The position numbers and the translations under genes were made by a program. The notes under the pieces are model-generated. The model was given only the letters and a program-made list of their open reading frames with translations, was not told the origin of the DNA and searched no databases. DNA of 64,000 bases from Acetobacter persici JCM 25330. GTDB lineage: Bacteria > Pseudomonadota > Alphaproteobacteria > Acetobacterales > Acetobacteraceae. Position 1 is the first letter of the stretch. Each line of letters opens with the position of its first letter. The stretch is taken from positions 1-64,000 of the forward strand of contig NZ_BAJW01000008.1 of assembly GCF_000613905.1 (NCBI RefSeq), in the 5' to 3' direction. Shown one piece after another: positions 9,685 to 18,953 of the stretch.

Positions 9685-11411
9685 TTACCTCTCACTGTTA
9701 GACAGAGGATCTGCTAGATCCAGCTCAATTACGGAGCGCAGTATTTTCTGGGATACCTCGTCGATTACTACCGCATGGCCCGGCCTTCGCATGAGAACGA
9801 AGCGAACTGCATCGCCCGATTTTTTTTTATCATTTTTGAACCTTCCAATGAGGGCGTGGGAGGACGTACGAAGTGGAAGTTCTCTGAGAGATGTGGGAAG
9901 ATTTTCCTTTTTAAGAAGATTTTCCACATCGACCAATAGTCCCGGCTGCGAACACACACCTGTTTGCAAAGATACTTGTAACGCAAGCATCAGACCGACA
10001 GAGACCGCTTCACCATGTAGTACCGACCCATCATAATGCGTCTCAGCCTCAATTGCGTGCGCGAAGGTGTGTCCGAGATTGAGCAGCATTCGGCCACCGT
10101 GCCGATCCCGCTCGAAAGGATCATTGACGACAACATTAGTTTTGTATTGGAGGGAAAATAGAATCGCCTTTTTCAAGATTTCCGGTTCTTGCAGGATCGA
10201 CTTTCCGATATGTTCAGTCATCCATGTCCAGAAATCACCTCCGGCCAAAAGACCCGACTTTACGATTTCAGCGTAGCCGTTTTGCAGTTCCCGGACAGGC
10301 AAGGTAGATAGATAATCTATGTCGACAAAGACGGCCCCCGGACTATAAAACGCGCCTAGAAGGTTCTTGCTCTCGACGAGATTAACTCCCGTCTTTCCTC
10401 CAACACTTGAGTCGACCATAGAAAGTAATGATGTCGGAACTTGAATGAAGGGCAAACCCCTCAACATGGTGGCAGATGCAAAGCCTGCTAAGTCACCCAC
10501 GACGCCTCCCCCGAGCCCTACAATGCATGTATCCCGGTCCACACCGAGCTCGGCCAAGGTCTTAACCACTGAAGAGTAGACCTCGATGGACTTCGAGCTC
10601 TCCCCTGGTGAAACTATGATATTCTGGCTTGATATTCCGTGGTGTTGTAATTGTTGAATTAGGGCATTCAGACAAGTGGAAGCGACGTTTTGATCGGTTA
10701 TGATAACCGAGCGTCTAGTACGAGACATGCGGGCTATTTTGGCAGCCAGAGCACCGGTTAATGCATTTCCAACGAAAACACAGTGTTCGCTCGCTCCAGG
10801 AATGCAGAGTCGAAATGAGGTCATAATCCCACTAACAATTTTAGAGATCGACCGAGCGACTGCCTGTTCGCCGTCAGTGTCAGACTCGATTATGAAGTCA
10901 GCTTCTAGGAAAGCGCTTTCCCTTACCTCCAGCAGACTGGAAAGCGTTTCATACTCTTTTCCATATTCTAGAAGCGGCCGCACCGCATCTTTCTTCACGC
11001 GACTGGCTAACTCGCCGATTTTACACAACAAAAAAACTGAAACGCTATTTTGTGCAATCGCCTTCTGTGTCCCTTCGTGAGTTAGCGCTCCCCCCCAACG
11101 GATATTACGGCTGCACGTCTGTTTAGCAGATGCGAAATAACCCTGTGTTCGGCTTTCCGGAATTCACCTTCACCCTTCTCTCGAAAGATCTCTCCAATTG
11201 TGGACCCAGTTTGCTCAGCGATAATCTCATCCGAGTCATAAAAAACACGCCCCATAAACCGCGCAAGCGACATCCCGATTTTGGTCTTGCCGCTCCCAGG
11301 CATACCAACCAAGACAATTGGCATTTGGAGTATCGGGTCATGGGCCGGCACGCGCCTTCGCGTGATTTCTGGAGACACTCTCGTCTTAGGACGGCCATTC
11401 ACTCTAGGCAT
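9685..11411 (-). CDS. aroKB: Shikimate kinase-3-dehydroquinate synthase fusion (AroK-AroB), split by a frameshift
   Basis: Residues 1-190 are shikimate kinase: Walker [42 protein letters not shown], then the ISVGGG loop. The rest is dehydroquinate synthase: [84 protein letters not shown]. The frame breaks at a run of seven Gs (11090-11096, minus strand) inside the kinase GGG loop. Eight Gs would give GGGALTH and one continuous 575-residue protein, joining the kinase C-terminus ([19 protein letters not shown]) to AroB. The start at 11411 overlaps the DAHP synthase stop by 8 nt. A sequencing error is likely; real decay or slippage on the G run cannot be excluded. Confidence 0.82.
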
Positions 11412-12792
11412 CGACTTGGACCCCCGCTTCCGGTTGCGTTCCGCCGTTGGCATCGGCAGTCGCAACTGTGGTGTGGTGACCAAGAAGAGCCACTAACTCC
11501 ATAAATTGTAGGAAATTTAATCGCGGATCGCAAAGACTACGATAGTTTCGTGTAATGTCTTCTTGGAAAGGAGAAAACCCGCCGCCTATGCACTCCGTCA
11601 CATCGGCGCCCGTCATCTCCAAATGAAGGCCTCCGGCATGCGACCCGAGTGCACTATGCATCTTGAAGAATTGTGTCGCTTCATCTGCGATTTGATCAAA
11701 ATATCGTGTTTTCATTCCTGTAGTATGTGAGACGGTATTTCCGTGCATTGGATCTGACATCCAAACGATATGACGACCCTCCGCTTTTACCCTTGTGATC
11801 AATCTCGGCAGCAGAGACCCTATCGACTGAGCGCCCGCTCGAACGATAGCTGTGACGCGGCCTGGAACGTTGTTGGGGTTAAGAATATCGAGTAATTCCA
11901 TCAGATCGTCAGGAGTCATCGACGGACCGCATTTAACACCGATGGGGTTAGCAATACCTTTGAGATACTCCACATGCCCACCATCAGCCTGTCTTGTTCG
12001 CTCCCCCACCCACAAAAAATGACCTGACCCTGCGTACCAATTTCCCGTTCGTGGATCCCGCCTCGTCAAGCCCTCCTCGTAATTCAGCAATAGTGCTTCA
12101 TGTGCAATATACAGAGTTTGAAGCGATGGATCGGGATACACCATCCCAATTGACTGCGCGAAGCGAATCGCTCGTCCAACCTCAAGATAGGGTGCTAGCG
12201 AAGACTCAGAGGGACCGCTAATCGACAATTTCGCCAGCAAGTCCAACGCGGTCATCGGCGCGTTGTATAATGACGCACCATCGGTTTGAAGCTTATTTAA
12301 GACCTCATTCGAGTAACTATACGCCCGTAGCATTCTTCTTGGATCAGGCTTCCTTGCCTGTTCAGTAGCAGTGATACCATTAATGATATCGCCCCTATAT
12401 GTAAAAATCCGGCCGAAAGGCGTATCTTCGGTCGAGTTACTTCTTGGCTTGGCAAATTGGCCTGCAAGCCTCCCCATAACTATAACCGGTTTTCGTAGCA
12501 AGTATTGAAGACAAAGCCGAGCAAGACCGAGCGCCTCAATGGTCCGTGCCAGTTCATCTTCGTCGAAGTTATCTAAGGCCTCAGCGCACGGTCCGGCCTG
12601 CAGGACTATGCTGTCGCCATGAGCGACTTCGGCTAGTCTCTCACTCAGCTCATCACATTCCTCGGGAGATACGAGCGGACTTAGCTCGGTCAGTTTTAGT
12701 TCTGTACGCTCGAGTTCACAAGCATCATCAAATTGGGGGATATGAGTTACGGGACGCTCCCTCCAGCTTCCCGGCTGCCAGGACTGAGTCAT
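11404..12792 (-). CDS. Class II 3-deoxy-7-phosphoheptulonate (DAHP) synthase
   Basis: A 462-residue plant-type (class II) DAHP synthase, first enzyme of the shikimate pathway. Visible motifs include SWRERPVTHIPQF at the N-terminus, VLQAGPCAEALDNF, KPVIVMGRLAGQFAKPRS, YRGDIINGITATEQARKPDP, GERTRQADGGHVEYLKGIAN, KCGPSM, HIVWMSDPMHGNTVS and the metal-binding stretch GSHAGGLHLEMTGADVTEC. The start at 12792 has AGGAG about 8-9 nt upstream. Class II enzymes are often the dedicated, differently regulated copies in aromatic secondary-metabolite clusters, including those for phenazines and bacterial tropolones. About 330 nt and an IS island separate it from the gene upstream in the operon. Confidence 0.92.
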   Translation of the reverse strand: MTQSWQPGSWRERPVTHIPQFDDACELERTELKLTELSPLVSPEECDELSERLAEVAHGDSIVLQAGPCAEALDNFDEDELARTIEALGLARLCLQYLLRKPVIVMGRLAGQFAKPRSNSTEDTPFGRIFTYRGDIINGITATEQARKPDPRRMLRAYSYSNEVLNKLQTDGASLYNAPMTALDLLAKLSISGPSESSLAPYLEVGRAIRFAQSIGMVYPDPSLQTLYIAHEALLLNYEEGLTRRDPRTGNWYAGSGHFLWVGERTRQADGGHVEYLKGIANPIGVKCGPSMTPDDLMELLDILNPNNVPGRVTAIVRAGAQSIGSLLPRLITRVKAEGRHIVWMSDPMHGNTVSHTTGMKTRYFDQIADEATQFFKMHSALGSHAGGLHLEMTGADVTECIGGGFSPFQEDITRNYRSLCDPRLNFLQFMELVALLGHHTTVATADANGGTQPEAGVQVDA

Positions 12793-13123
12793 TCTGCATA
12801 CTCCTGTTGGGTGGCTCAATCTCCGTGATTGCAAACGTTGATTTCCGTTGATACGAAGCTGCTGGGTCGATGCTTCAATATTGCGAGCCCACTGGATATA
12901 TCTAGGATTCTCCGCCGGTTTACAGATTGATGGTCAAGAATTATATTTACGCACAATCCCCAGCGGACCGCACCTGTCAGAATTCCCGGGATATCGCTCT
13001 GGCATCCCTTGAACCGGCAAATATCTCCATCAGTGATAATTCTCTTAGGTCGATGCCGCGGCTGCGTTGGACAGCAGATCGCGCGCTAAACCCAGCAACT
13101 TGAGCAGCCATTTTGTTAAATGA
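12793..13123. other. Non-coding stretch upstream of DAHP synthase
   Basis: No gene is recognised. It lies between the IS island and the DAHP synthase gene, so it could carry a promoter for the four shikimate genes now that the IS island separates them from the rest of the operon. No strong -35/-10 pair could be picked with confidence. Confidence 0.35.
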
Positions 13124-13145
13124 CTACGGCATGTCGTCAGTTAAG
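13124..13145 (+). repeat. 22-bp inverted repeat, left arm
   Basis: Begins CTACGGCATGTCGTCAG and is the exact reverse complement of 16115-16136. It abuts the IS3-type scrap on one side and the non-coding stretch before DAHP synthase on the other. It probably represents an IS end, or a copy of the decarboxylase 3' end in inverted orientation. Confidence 0.75.
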
Positions 13146-13270
13146 CAGGACTATGTGGCCTGCTGCCGGTTTCGTGGACCAACCGACCGCACACCGTGAA
13201 AACAAGTCCAGCACGACGGCAACGTAGGGCCGTCCTTCGGCGGTCCAGATGTAGGTGAAGTCGGCCACCC
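13138..13270 (-). pseudogene. IS3-family transposase (OrfB) fragment
   Basis: The reverse strand reads VADFTYIWTAEGRPYVAVVL and DLFSRCAVGW, the start of the IS3-type DDE catalytic core where the first aspartate lies in DxTYI. It runs in frame out of the neighbouring IS481 piece, giving a chimeric frame of 116 codons. Only about 40 residues of the IS3 protein remain. Confidence 0.55.
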
Positions 13271-14060
13271 GACCATTGAAGCGTTCGACCACTCCATTGG
13301 GCTGCGGCGAATAAGCTTCCGTCCGGCGTCGGTCGATACTCATGTCACGACCGGCTGTTTCGAAGGCATCCGCCGTGAAGCGGGAACCACGATCGGTCAG
13401 GATATGGGTGATCCGGAAAGGACAGGCGGCTTTGACAGCCTTGAGAAAGTCGATGGTATTTTCCGCGTCATATACGGCCAGATGCACTGAACGGGAACAC
13501 CGATCGATGGCGACCTACAGGAAACGTTTCCGCCGGTCTCCATCTGCTGTCTGCAATTTTGGTCAATGTTTCACATCGATATGAACATAACCGGGATCGT
13601 AGTCCCGGAACGTTCCCTGTCCACGAGCCGGTCCCACTTTTGGAGCAGGAGACAACCTGCTCAATTCGGCATCTTTCAGAATACGCCGAATATTGTCGCG
13701 CTTCGGACACGGCAGGAAATGCCCACGACAAAGGTTAGATCATCCAGGCCAAAACAGGCAGAGTGTCGGAGCTGACAGACAATGGCACGCTCCTCCTCCG
13801 AGGCTCTCCAGGCCAGTCTCGGGGACGGCTACTGCGATCCCGAGACAGGCGTCTGAACAACGCGTGCGCCACTTGAGGACCGTCTCGTCGCTGATGCCGT
13901 AACGTCTGACCAGAACGGACGTCGGCTCTAACGAACGGGCTATGTCAGCCAGGACGGCTGGTGTCGTGCGTGCCTGTGGACGGATCTGATGCATCACTCC
14001 GTCTCCCTGCAAACGGAAGAAAACCATGGAGCGTAACGCGGTATTGCCCACGCTACATCA
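13271..14060 (-). pseudogene. IS481-family transposase, degenerate
   Basis: The N-terminal part (MHQIRPQARTTPAVLADIAR, then RRYGISDETVLKWRTR, about 13994-13860) is a helix-turn-helix of IS481 type. Pieces of the catalytic core follow at lower coordinates: HLAVYDAENTIDFLKAVKAA, THILTDRGSRFTADAFETAG and SPQPNGVVERFNGRV. Several frameshifts and stops separate them, so no functional transposase is encoded. Confidence 0.6.
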
Positions 14061-14346
14061 TTTCAATGACGTCTTCTGTGGTTGCCGTCCGTAGTGCAAG
14101 AAGTATCTGACCTTTTGAACGAGTGATCGACTGCGGTCTTCTGTCAGGCCTTTGAACGCGGCGCTTTCAGAAGCCGCTGGCCGATATGGTGATCTGCGGA
14201 TCAGGTCCAAATCTCACAAACGTGCTCAAGGGCACCAAGACGTCAGTTGGTTTTCCCGATCCGGATCGGCTCGATCATGCGCCCATATGGGTCGTCGCCT
14301 TCTCACACCCCCTTACCGATTCCGCCCGCGCGCAGTTGAGGTCATC
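14061..14346. other. Non-coding spacer beside the IS110 transposase
   Basis: No gene recognised on either strand. It probably contains the left end of the IS110-family element; IS110 members usually lack clear terminal inverted repeats, so the border cannot be fixed by eye. Confidence 0.3.
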
Positions 14347-15375
14347 TCATGCTGCGGCGGACGGAACCGGATCCCGATAATTCTCCTGCTTCGTCAGCAT
14401 GGCCCAGATTGTCCGCGCCATCTTGTTCGCCAGGGCAATCGCCACAAGCATACGGGGTTTGCGGGCCAGCATCCGTGCCAGCCAGGTGCCGGGCAGCGGC
14501 GGCTTGCGGCTCGCCCAGTTCACGCGCGTCATGGCGCCGATGATCAGCAAACGTCGGATATCGGCCTGACCGGCCTTCGAAACCCGGCCCAGCCGCTCCT
14601 TGCCGCCGGACGAAAACTGCCGGGGGACAAGGCCGAGCCATGCCGCGAAATCGCGGCCACTACGGAAGCTCTCCATAGAAGGGGCAAAGGCCTCAACGGC
14701 CAGTGCGGTCAACGGTCCGACACCAGGCATCGTTTCCAAACGCTGCGCCACACCGCTTTCTTCCGAAAGCCCGGCCATGGCGCGGGTCTTTTCCATGATC
14801 CGAGCTGAATGCTCATCAATCTGCTCCAGAAGATCGCGGCACTCCTTCCGGACGATCGTCGGGAGCGACACGCTCTCATCTTCGATGAATTCCTCCATGC
14901 GTTTGAGATGAGCAATGCCCTTTGGCACGATCAGGCCGAACTCATAAAGCGTCGCGCGCAGTGCATTGACGAGTTCGGTCCGTTGATGGACCAGCCGGTC
15001 GCGGCAGCGGAACAGAACAGCACGCGCCTGCTGCTCCTCGCTCTTCGGCACCACGAAACGCATCTCCGGCTGGCGGGCCGCGATCACGATCGCTTCCGCG
15101 TCGGCGGCGTCATTCTTCTGGCGCTTGACGAACGGGCGGACATATTGCGGTGCGATCAGTTTCACCTCGTGCCCCACGTTCATCAGTTCCCGCGCCCAGT
15201 AATGGGCGCTGCCACACGCCTCCATCACTACAAGTGCCGGCGGTTGGCTCGCCATAAACTGCAGAAACTGCGGGCGACGGACCTTCTTGCGGAACAGCAA
15301 TTCGCCCGTCAGCGATGCCGCGTGAATCTGGAAGACTGTCTTTGCCAGATCCACCCCAATCATTGTATCCGTCAT
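14347..15375 (-). CDS. IS110-family transposase
   Basis: A 342-residue protein with the full IS110 layout. The N-terminal DEDD RuvC-like domain (MIGVDLAKTVFQIHAASLTG, then VVMEACGSAHYWARELMNVG and KNDAADAEAIVIAARQPEM) is followed by the C-terminal Tnp20 domain (LETMPGVGPLTALAVEAFAP, FRSGRDFAAWLGLVPRQFSS, GGKERLGRVSKAGQADIRRL). The frame is intact and of normal length, so it may be active. ATG 15375 is the natural start because MIGVDLAK follows at once. IS110 elements can use a structured non-coding RNA from the element ends; none was delineated here. It is inserted into an IS5-family element. Confidence 0.9.
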   Translation of the reverse strand: MTDTMIGVDLAKTVFQIHAASLTGELLFRKKVRRPQFLQFMASQPPALVVMEACGSAHYWARELMNVGHEVKLIAPQYVRPFVKRQKNDAADAEAIVIAARQPEMRFVVPKSEEQQARAVLFRCRDRLVHQRTELVNALRATLYEFGLIVPKGIAHLKRMEEFIEDESVSLPTIVRKECRDLLEQIDEHSARIMEKTRAMAGLSEESGVAQRLETMPGVGPLTALAVEAFAPSMESFRSGRDFAAWLGLVPRQFSSGGKERLGRVSKAGQADIRRLLIIGAMTRVNWASRKPPLPGTWLARMLARKPRMLVAIALANKMARTIWAMLTKQENYRDPVPSAAA

Positions 15376-15459
15376 CTGCCGTCCTCTCTTCCGTGGTTGC
15401 GTTACCAACCACCACGTTGGCACACTGCGATGCCGTTCGGGGAGGACGGCAACCATCCC

Positions 15460-16035
15460 ATCTCACAACCTGACAAGTAATCCCGCGCTGTACCAGCCGA
15501 TCGATCAACATGTCCGCGTCATACGCCTTGTCAGCAAGGAAAGCATCCGGGTTGATGTTTTCCACAAGCGGTTCCGCCTGGGTGATATCGACATCCTACC
15601 CCGGTGTGATGCCCAGTTCCACCGGATTGCCCAGAGCGTCGCAGGCGGCATGGATCTTTGTCGTCAACCCGCCTCGTGATCGTCCGATGGCCTCATCCGT
15701 AGCCCTTTTTTGAGAGCTCCGGCATTATGCTGATGCGCCCGGACAATTGTGCTGTCGATCATCATGTATTCGCTGTCGTGATCAGCACCCAGATAACGAA
15801 ATATCCGTTCAATGACACTGCTTTAACACCAGCGGCGCAGACGCCGGTGCACGTTTTTCCAGTCGCCGAGACGGGCAGGAAGGTCGCGCCATGGAATGCC
15901 CGCGCGGTAGCGATACAGGACCGCCTCCATTAACAGACGGTTGTCCGCCGCAGTGTCGCCGACATAGCCTTCTCGAACGGGAAGAAGATCCTTTATCCGC
16001 TGCCACTGGTTATCGCGTAAACTATAGCGCCGCAT
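15460..16035 (-). pseudogene. IS5-family (IS427-like) transposase, interrupted
   Basis: The first frame (16035-15823) reads MRRYSLRDNQWQRIKDLLPV, YRAGIPWRDLPARLGDWKNV, the N-terminal half of a two-frame IS427-type transposase. A second frame continues with FRYLGADHDSEYMMIDSTIV, RAHQHNAGA and later ADKAYDADMLIDRLVQRGI. After RWDG the sequence is cut by the IS110 element at about 15460. In this group the two frames are normally joined by frameshifting, but here the C-terminal part is missing. Confidence 0.6.
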
Positions 16036-16108
16036 CTGTCTGTCTCCACCATAAAACGGAAAACAGTCAGTACACGCAGACACAAAGTACAACCCCGACG
16101 TGCCTCAC

Positions 16109-17791
16109 TCATGACTTAACTGACGACATGCCGTAGGACGTAGGGTAGTCATAGTCTCGAGCCATCTTGCCAAATTCGCTGAGACCAGGTGGTCCGTCAA
16201 GTGGATCAAACGAGACTTCGATTAGAAGCAATCTATCACCGTTTGATGGATTCTGAAGAACTTTCTGGAGACCCGATATATCGCCGACCTTTATAAATTT
16301 GCCACACTCTTTTCCGCCGAAACCGTGTAGCAGGTCTTCATAGCTCCACGCGGCTATATCATTAAAATGTGCGTTTGGTCCAAGGATCATTCGTTCTATC
16401 GTATAACCTCTATTATTGATGAGGAAGATAATTGGCGCCGCACCTCGCCTCAGCATGGTGGAAATTTCTTGCCCAGTAAGTTGAAATGCTCCATCCCCAA
16501 TGAAGAGCAACTGGCGTCTATGCGGTGCAGCAAGTAGCGTGCCGAGTAGCGCGGGACATGTATAGCCAATCGCTCCCCATATAGGTTGGGAAACAATGCT
16601 ACATCCTTCTGGTAATTTAAGAGCATTCACGCCCGCAAGCGACGTGCCGTTATCCGCAATAATTATATCGTGTGGCTCAATAAACGCTTCGATTTGGCTC
16701 CAGAAGTAATGCTGCCCCCAGACTATGTTGACCTGTGGTTTGATCGAAACCGACTGCGAAGAATTGGTAGACCTTGGGTGCCGATCAGTATCCCATTTGA
16801 GCCATGTAGAAACTAATTCTGTGATTTCGACATTCTCAAAGGACTGTTTGAAAGAGACAACTTGTGTCGCTTCAATATTGACCCACGCGTCCGCCCGAAT
16901 ACGTTGCGAGAACCACGCAGACGTTGAATCCACGAAACGGACACCGATGCCTATGACGAGATCCGATTGACCGATGAGTTCGAACAACCCGTTACGTGAT
17001 TTTTGCCCGAAATATACCCCCAAATAGAGGGAACTATCCTCGGGACAAGTCCCTTTTGCTGTCGGCATAACGGCATAGGGCAAGCTCCATTTTTCGATGA
17101 TCCGGAGAATGTCAGAAACTACCCCATAACGGTCCGCAAGGGCATCAATTAAAATGACGGGGGAGTGAGCACGCTCTAAGCGATGGACGAAAAAATTTAT
17201 GACATTTGAAAGTATTGTTTTATCAGAACTTGGAAAACAATAATTCGGCGTGGGAGTGTTTCGCTCGCTAGGTGCGTCAACTATATCGGATGGAAGTTGT
17301 GCATAAACTGGAAGCTTCATAGTCCATGCGACTTTGATGAGTCGTAGCAATTCGGTTCCAGCGTTTTGGGCGGTGAGAGTACTCTGGGCTGAGGTAAATT
17401 GCTCGAACGCCTTAAGAACGTTTGTATAGTTGCCATCCGCGAGGGTGTGATGAAGGAGGGCTCCGGATCTAGACGCGTACTCCGGAGGTGCGCCTGAGAG
17501 AACAAGGACCGGCACATTCTCCGCATAAGCACCAGCAATGGCACTAAGGAGGCCTAGATCACCAACGCCATAGGTTACCGTGACCACAGCAAAGCCACTG
17601 ATTCGGGCGTCTCCATCTGCCGCGTAACAGGCATTAAGTTCGTTGCATGTTCCGATAAATTCAATACGGCCATCACTTTCGAGAAGCTCAAGAAAGCGAA
17701 GATTATAGTCACCGGGCACCCCATAGATACGTTTGATTCCGGCCTCGACAAATATATCTATGAGTGTGTTTCCGATTGATTGCGCGGGCAT
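16109..17791 (-). CDS. ThDP-dependent 2-keto acid decarboxylase (phenylpyruvate/indolepyruvate decarboxylase type)
   Basis: A 560-residue enzyme of the pyruvate/phenylpyruvate/indolepyruvate decarboxylase family. Visible are the cofactor-activating glutamate (TCNELNACYAADGDAR), the HH pair of this subfamily (GALLHHTLADGNYTNVLKAF), and the ThDP/Mg motif GDGAFQLTGQEISTM ending in NNRGYTIE. The start at 17791 follows AAGGAAACAGAC, a good ribosome-binding site; upstream starts lack one. Placed after a prephenate-dehydratase-like gene, its most likely substrate is phenylpyruvate, giving phenylacetaldehyde. An aldehyde dehydrogenase to make phenylacetate is not encoded in the window. The last residues are formed by the edge of the IS island. 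Confidence 0.85.
   Translation of the reverse strand: MPAQSIGNTLIDIFVEAGIKRIYGVPGDYNLRFLELLESDGRIEFIGTCNELNACYAADGDARISGFAVVTVTYGVGDLGLLSAIAGAYAENVPVLVLSGAPPEYASRSGALLHHTLADGNYTNVLKAFEQFTSAQSTLTAQNAGTELLRLIKVAWTMKLPVYAQLPSDIVDAPSERNTPTPNYCFPSSDKTILSNVINFFVHRLERAHSPVILIDALADRYGVVSDILRIIEKWSLPYAVMPTAKGTCPEDSSLYLGVYFGQKSRNGLFELIGQSDLVIGIGVRFVDSTSAWFSQRIRADAWVNIEATQVVSFKQSFENVEITELVSTWLKWDTDRHPRSTNSSQSVSIKPQVNIVWGQHYFWSQIEAFIEPHDIIIADNGTSLAGVNALKLPEGCSIVSQPIWGAIGYTCPALLGTLLAAPHRRQLLFIGDGAFQLTGQEISTMLRRGAAPIIFLINNRGYTIERMILGPNAHFNDIAAWSYEDLLHGFGGKECGKFIKVGDISGLQKVLQNPSNGDRLLLIEVSFDPLDGPPGLSEFGKMARDYDYPTSYGMSSVKS
16115..16136 (-). repeat. 22-bp inverted repeat, right arm
   Basis: Exact reverse complement of 13124-13145. 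On the minus strand it encodes YGMSSVK at the extreme C-terminus of the decarboxylase, and the gene's TGA lies a few bases beyond it, so this gene's tail is shared with the IS island edge. Confidence 0.75.
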
Positions 17792-17937
17792 GTCTGTTTC
17801 CTTTTTTATCCTCGATCGCGAGATATCAGAGCGCCCATTACGTGACCCTCCGCGGGAACGCGTGTTAAAAATCGACATCAATATAATAAATTGTATTTTA
17901 TTATATTGTATTTCTGGTTACAAATTCAGCCCAAAAA

Positions 17938-18918
17938 TTATTGAAGAACCCTTGAGTATATAACTATATATGAATTGTCTTTTGGTATATTCCCCAAAAA
18001 ATGGTCTCTTAAGAAATTACTCTGGAAACCAAATGCGCGATAAAGGCGGTCGACATTGGTGGCAGCCACTGGGATATGACCTAGATAACGACCTTCCGTT
18101 CGAACTGAACAGCCATGAATTAGTGTCTCATTTGTGGACCCATCTTCGTTTTTCAAGAAGATCTCGAGTGCCCTGCCCGAACGGCAAGTGAAACTTATTT
18201 GCGATCGTAACCTCTCACGTTCGTTTGCCCTCTCTCCCTCAGGCGCAACCCTTGAAAGCAGCACATTCGGCGAGACCGGGCAGCAGATCTGAGATGTCCT
18301 TTGAAATTTATTATCTGTCGCCGCCGTGTCATTTTGTCTTTGAATCAACAGAAAGGTAGTTTCATTGTCCACATCGTTGGCAATATCGTGTGCAACCAGC
18401 GAGAGATTGTAACGATCTGCAAGGTTAGGCGAGCCTATGGCCGCCAACTCTCGAGATCTCGTTCTCGAGACTAATGCGGCGCCCGCCGCAGTACTATGTG
18501 ACACCTGCGCTCCAATGAGCATGCGCCGCTGCCAATGGCTAGACTGCCTCAACGCGGCAGAATGGGACACGACGCGACGAATCGTAGATAGTGTCGCTCC
18601 TTCACGTGCAAGTAACGCGAGGCTAATGCGGTGGACATACGCGCCAACGGCGATCACTCCGCTGTCCAGAAGCGCGCTCCATCCTGCGATTATTTGTCCT
18701 GCAATTGTGTTATAAATTGGGATTAGCCCGTAATCGACGTTCTGAGTGACAACTGCGTCAATCACATCCCCGAATGTCCGTCGTGGTTCGGGACGCACGC
18801 GCGAACTGATTGAACTGCATACTTCATGCGAGAACGATCCTGAAGGACCGAGATGGGCTATTGAGCCCCCGTCGCTCTGCAGAAACTCGTTAAGCCTGTC
18901 GTCAACGAATTGTGGCAT
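17938..18918 (-). CDS. Prephenate dehydratase-like protein with altered active-site motifs
   Basis: A 326-residue protein with the bilobed PDT domain over residues 15-215: IAHLGPSGSFSHEVC, VDYGLIPIYNTIAGQIIAG, ALLAREGATLSTIRRVVSHS, LAAIGSPNLADRYNLSLVAH, NETTFLLIQRQ. Classical enzymes carry PIENS and a TRF motif; here these read PIYNT and TTF, so the conserved glutamate and arginine are replaced. The C-terminal 100 residues (SQISFTCRSGRALEIFL...) may be a degenerate ACT-like region. A good GGAGG box supports the start. Expected role is to supply phenylpyruvate from prephenate; the substitutions leave open a related reaction. PDT-like genes occur in tropodithietic acid and tropolone clusters. 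Confidence 0.75.
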   Translation of the reverse strand: MPQFVDDRLNEFLQSDGGSIAHLGPSGSFSHEVCSSISSRVRPEPRRTFGDVIDAVVTQNVDYGLIPIYNTIAGQIIAGWSALLDSGVIAVGAYVHRISLALLAREGATLSTIRRVVSHSAALRQSSHWQRRMLIGAQVSHSTAAGAALVSRTRSRELAAIGSPNLADRYNLSLVAHDIANDVDNETTFLLIQRQNDTAATDNKFQRTSQICCPVSPNVLLSRVAPEGERANERERLRSQISFTCRSGRALEIFLKNEDGSTNETLIHGCSVRTEGRYLGHIPVAATNVDRLYRAFGFQSNFLRDHFLGNIPKDNSYIVIYSRVLQ

Positions 18919-18953
18919 ACTTTGCCTCCCAAAACGCCAAAAAGCGCCGGAGT

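Larger units (their letters stand above)
13124..16136. mobile_element. Nested IS island between DAHP synthase and the ThDP decarboxylase
   Basis: This 3-kb block contains, left to right, an IS3-type scrap, a degenerate IS481-family element, an intact-looking IS110-family transposase and an interrupted IS5-family element. It is bracketed by a perfect 22-bp inverted repeat (13124-13145 and 16115-16136). The right arm lies inside the 3' end of the decarboxylase gene, whose stop codon therefore falls in the island. The island splits the long leftward operon and may be polar on the shikimate genes. Confidence 0.7.

Noticed and set aside
11085-11100. Programmed -1 frameshifting in aroKB
   Set aside because: The G run is not in a canonical X-XXY-YYZ register with the upstream frame, and six other genes show comparable single-base breaks, so an error is simpler. 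It is kept only as an alternative.
14061-14346. Guide (bridge) RNA of the IS110-family element
   Set aside because: IS110 elements may encode such RNAs at their ends, but the element borders and a convincing fold could not be defined by eye.
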